61,756 nucleotides of DNA from Paenibacillus peoriae KCTC 3763 (lineage in GTDB: Bacteria; Bacillota; Bacilli; Paenibacillales; Paenibacillaceae): positions 1 through 61,756 of the forward strand of contig NZ_AGFX01000040.1 in the NCBI RefSeq assembly GCF_000236805.1. Direction: 5' to 3'. The position numbers were made by a program, and so were the translations under genes. Numbering within the stretch: position 1 is the stretch's first letter; each line of letters starts with the position of its first letter. Shown here piece by piece: positions 61,639 through 61,756 of the stretch. The notes beneath the pieces are model-generated. The model saw only the letters and a program-made list of their open reading frames with translations, searched no databases and was not told the origin of the DNA.

Positions 61639-61756
61639 GCTTGGCAACGTCCTACTCTCCCAGGACCCTGCGGTCCAAGTACCATCGGCGCTGGAGGGCT
61701 TAACGGTCGTGTTCGGGATGGGTACGTGTGGAACCCCTCCGCTATCGCCACCAAAC
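61639..61756 (-). rRNA. rrf: 5S ribosomal RNA
   Basis: The minus strand reads TTTGGTGGCGATAGCGGAGG at the window edge, contains CCCATCCCGAACACG and ends ACGTTGCCAAGC, a complete Gram-positive 5S rRNA of about 117 bases. The exact 5' end is within one or two bases of the window edge. It marks the end of an rRNA operon lying to the right. Confidence 0.96.

Noticed and set aside
61527-61754. 75-codon frame over the 5S rRNA
   Set aside because: The region is a structured 5S rRNA; the frame is accidental.

Overview
The window is one side of the conserved ribosomal superoperon region of a Gram-positive, spore-forming Bacillales bacterium, most likely Paenibacillus (P. polymyxa-like). The reasons are gene order (ctsR-mcsA-mcsB-clpC-radA-disA, ispD-ispF-gltX-cysE-cysS, secE-nusG-rplKAJL-rpoBC, rpsLG-fusA-tuf, S10-spc-alpha, truA-rplM-rpsI, cwlD-salA-gerD-pdaB), the sporulation and germination genes, strong GGAGG ribosome-binding sites, and pssA lying between disA and yacL. 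No database search was possible. Nearly everything is on the minus strand, so transcription runs from high to low coordinates. Only pdaB and gerD are clearly plus-strand. The right edge is a 5S rRNA, and the left edge carries a strong rRNA-type promoter firing leftward, so the segment seems to lie between two rRNA operons of the same orientation.

Region by region, in transcription order: 61.7-60.1 kb holds the end of an rRNA operon and an Eis-like acetyltransferase. 60.0-55.0 kb is the CtsR heat-shock operon with a CtsR box. 54.8-50.2 kb holds radA, disA (c-di-AMP synthesis), pssA (phospholipid synthesis) and the PIN/TRAM gene. 50.2-43.1 kb holds ispD, ispF, gltX, a Cys T-box, cysE, cysS, mrnC, rlmB and rae1. 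43-38.5 kb holds sigH, rpmG, secE, nusG, rplK, rplA and rplJL with its L10 leader. 38.4-30.1 kb is rsmC-like, rpoB and rpoC. 30-25.1 kb is the rplGB/rpsL/rpsG/fusA/tuf group. 25-9.7 kb is the S10-spc-alpha cluster. 9.6-7.8 kb is truA-rplM-rpsI. 7.7-7.05 kb has no convincing gene and may be a relic or structured RNA. 6.95-5.0 kb is a sulfate-assimilation pair (cysH-sat), followed by cwlD-salA, convergent gerD and pdaB, a SpoIIM-family gene and a small unknown gene.

Most of the window makes ribosomes, RNA polymerase and translation factors. Familiar RNA control elements are visible: T-box, L10 leader, a likely L13 leader, intrinsic terminators and the CtsR operator. Two observations stand out. 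(1) The gene in the methionine aminopeptidase position between adk and the KOW gene is an intact 179-codon reading frame that has lost four of the five metal ligands through two internal in-frame deletions and a substitution. It is therefore a pseudoenzyme or decaying gene in an otherwise intact operon. (2) The terminator hairpin of the sat operon contains the cwlD ribosome-binding site in its 3' arm and a SigE-like promoter whose predicted start is in the hairpin loop. Read-through RNA would hide the site, while sporulation transcripts would expose it. A strong terminator-like structure also sits inside the spc operon between rplF and rplR.
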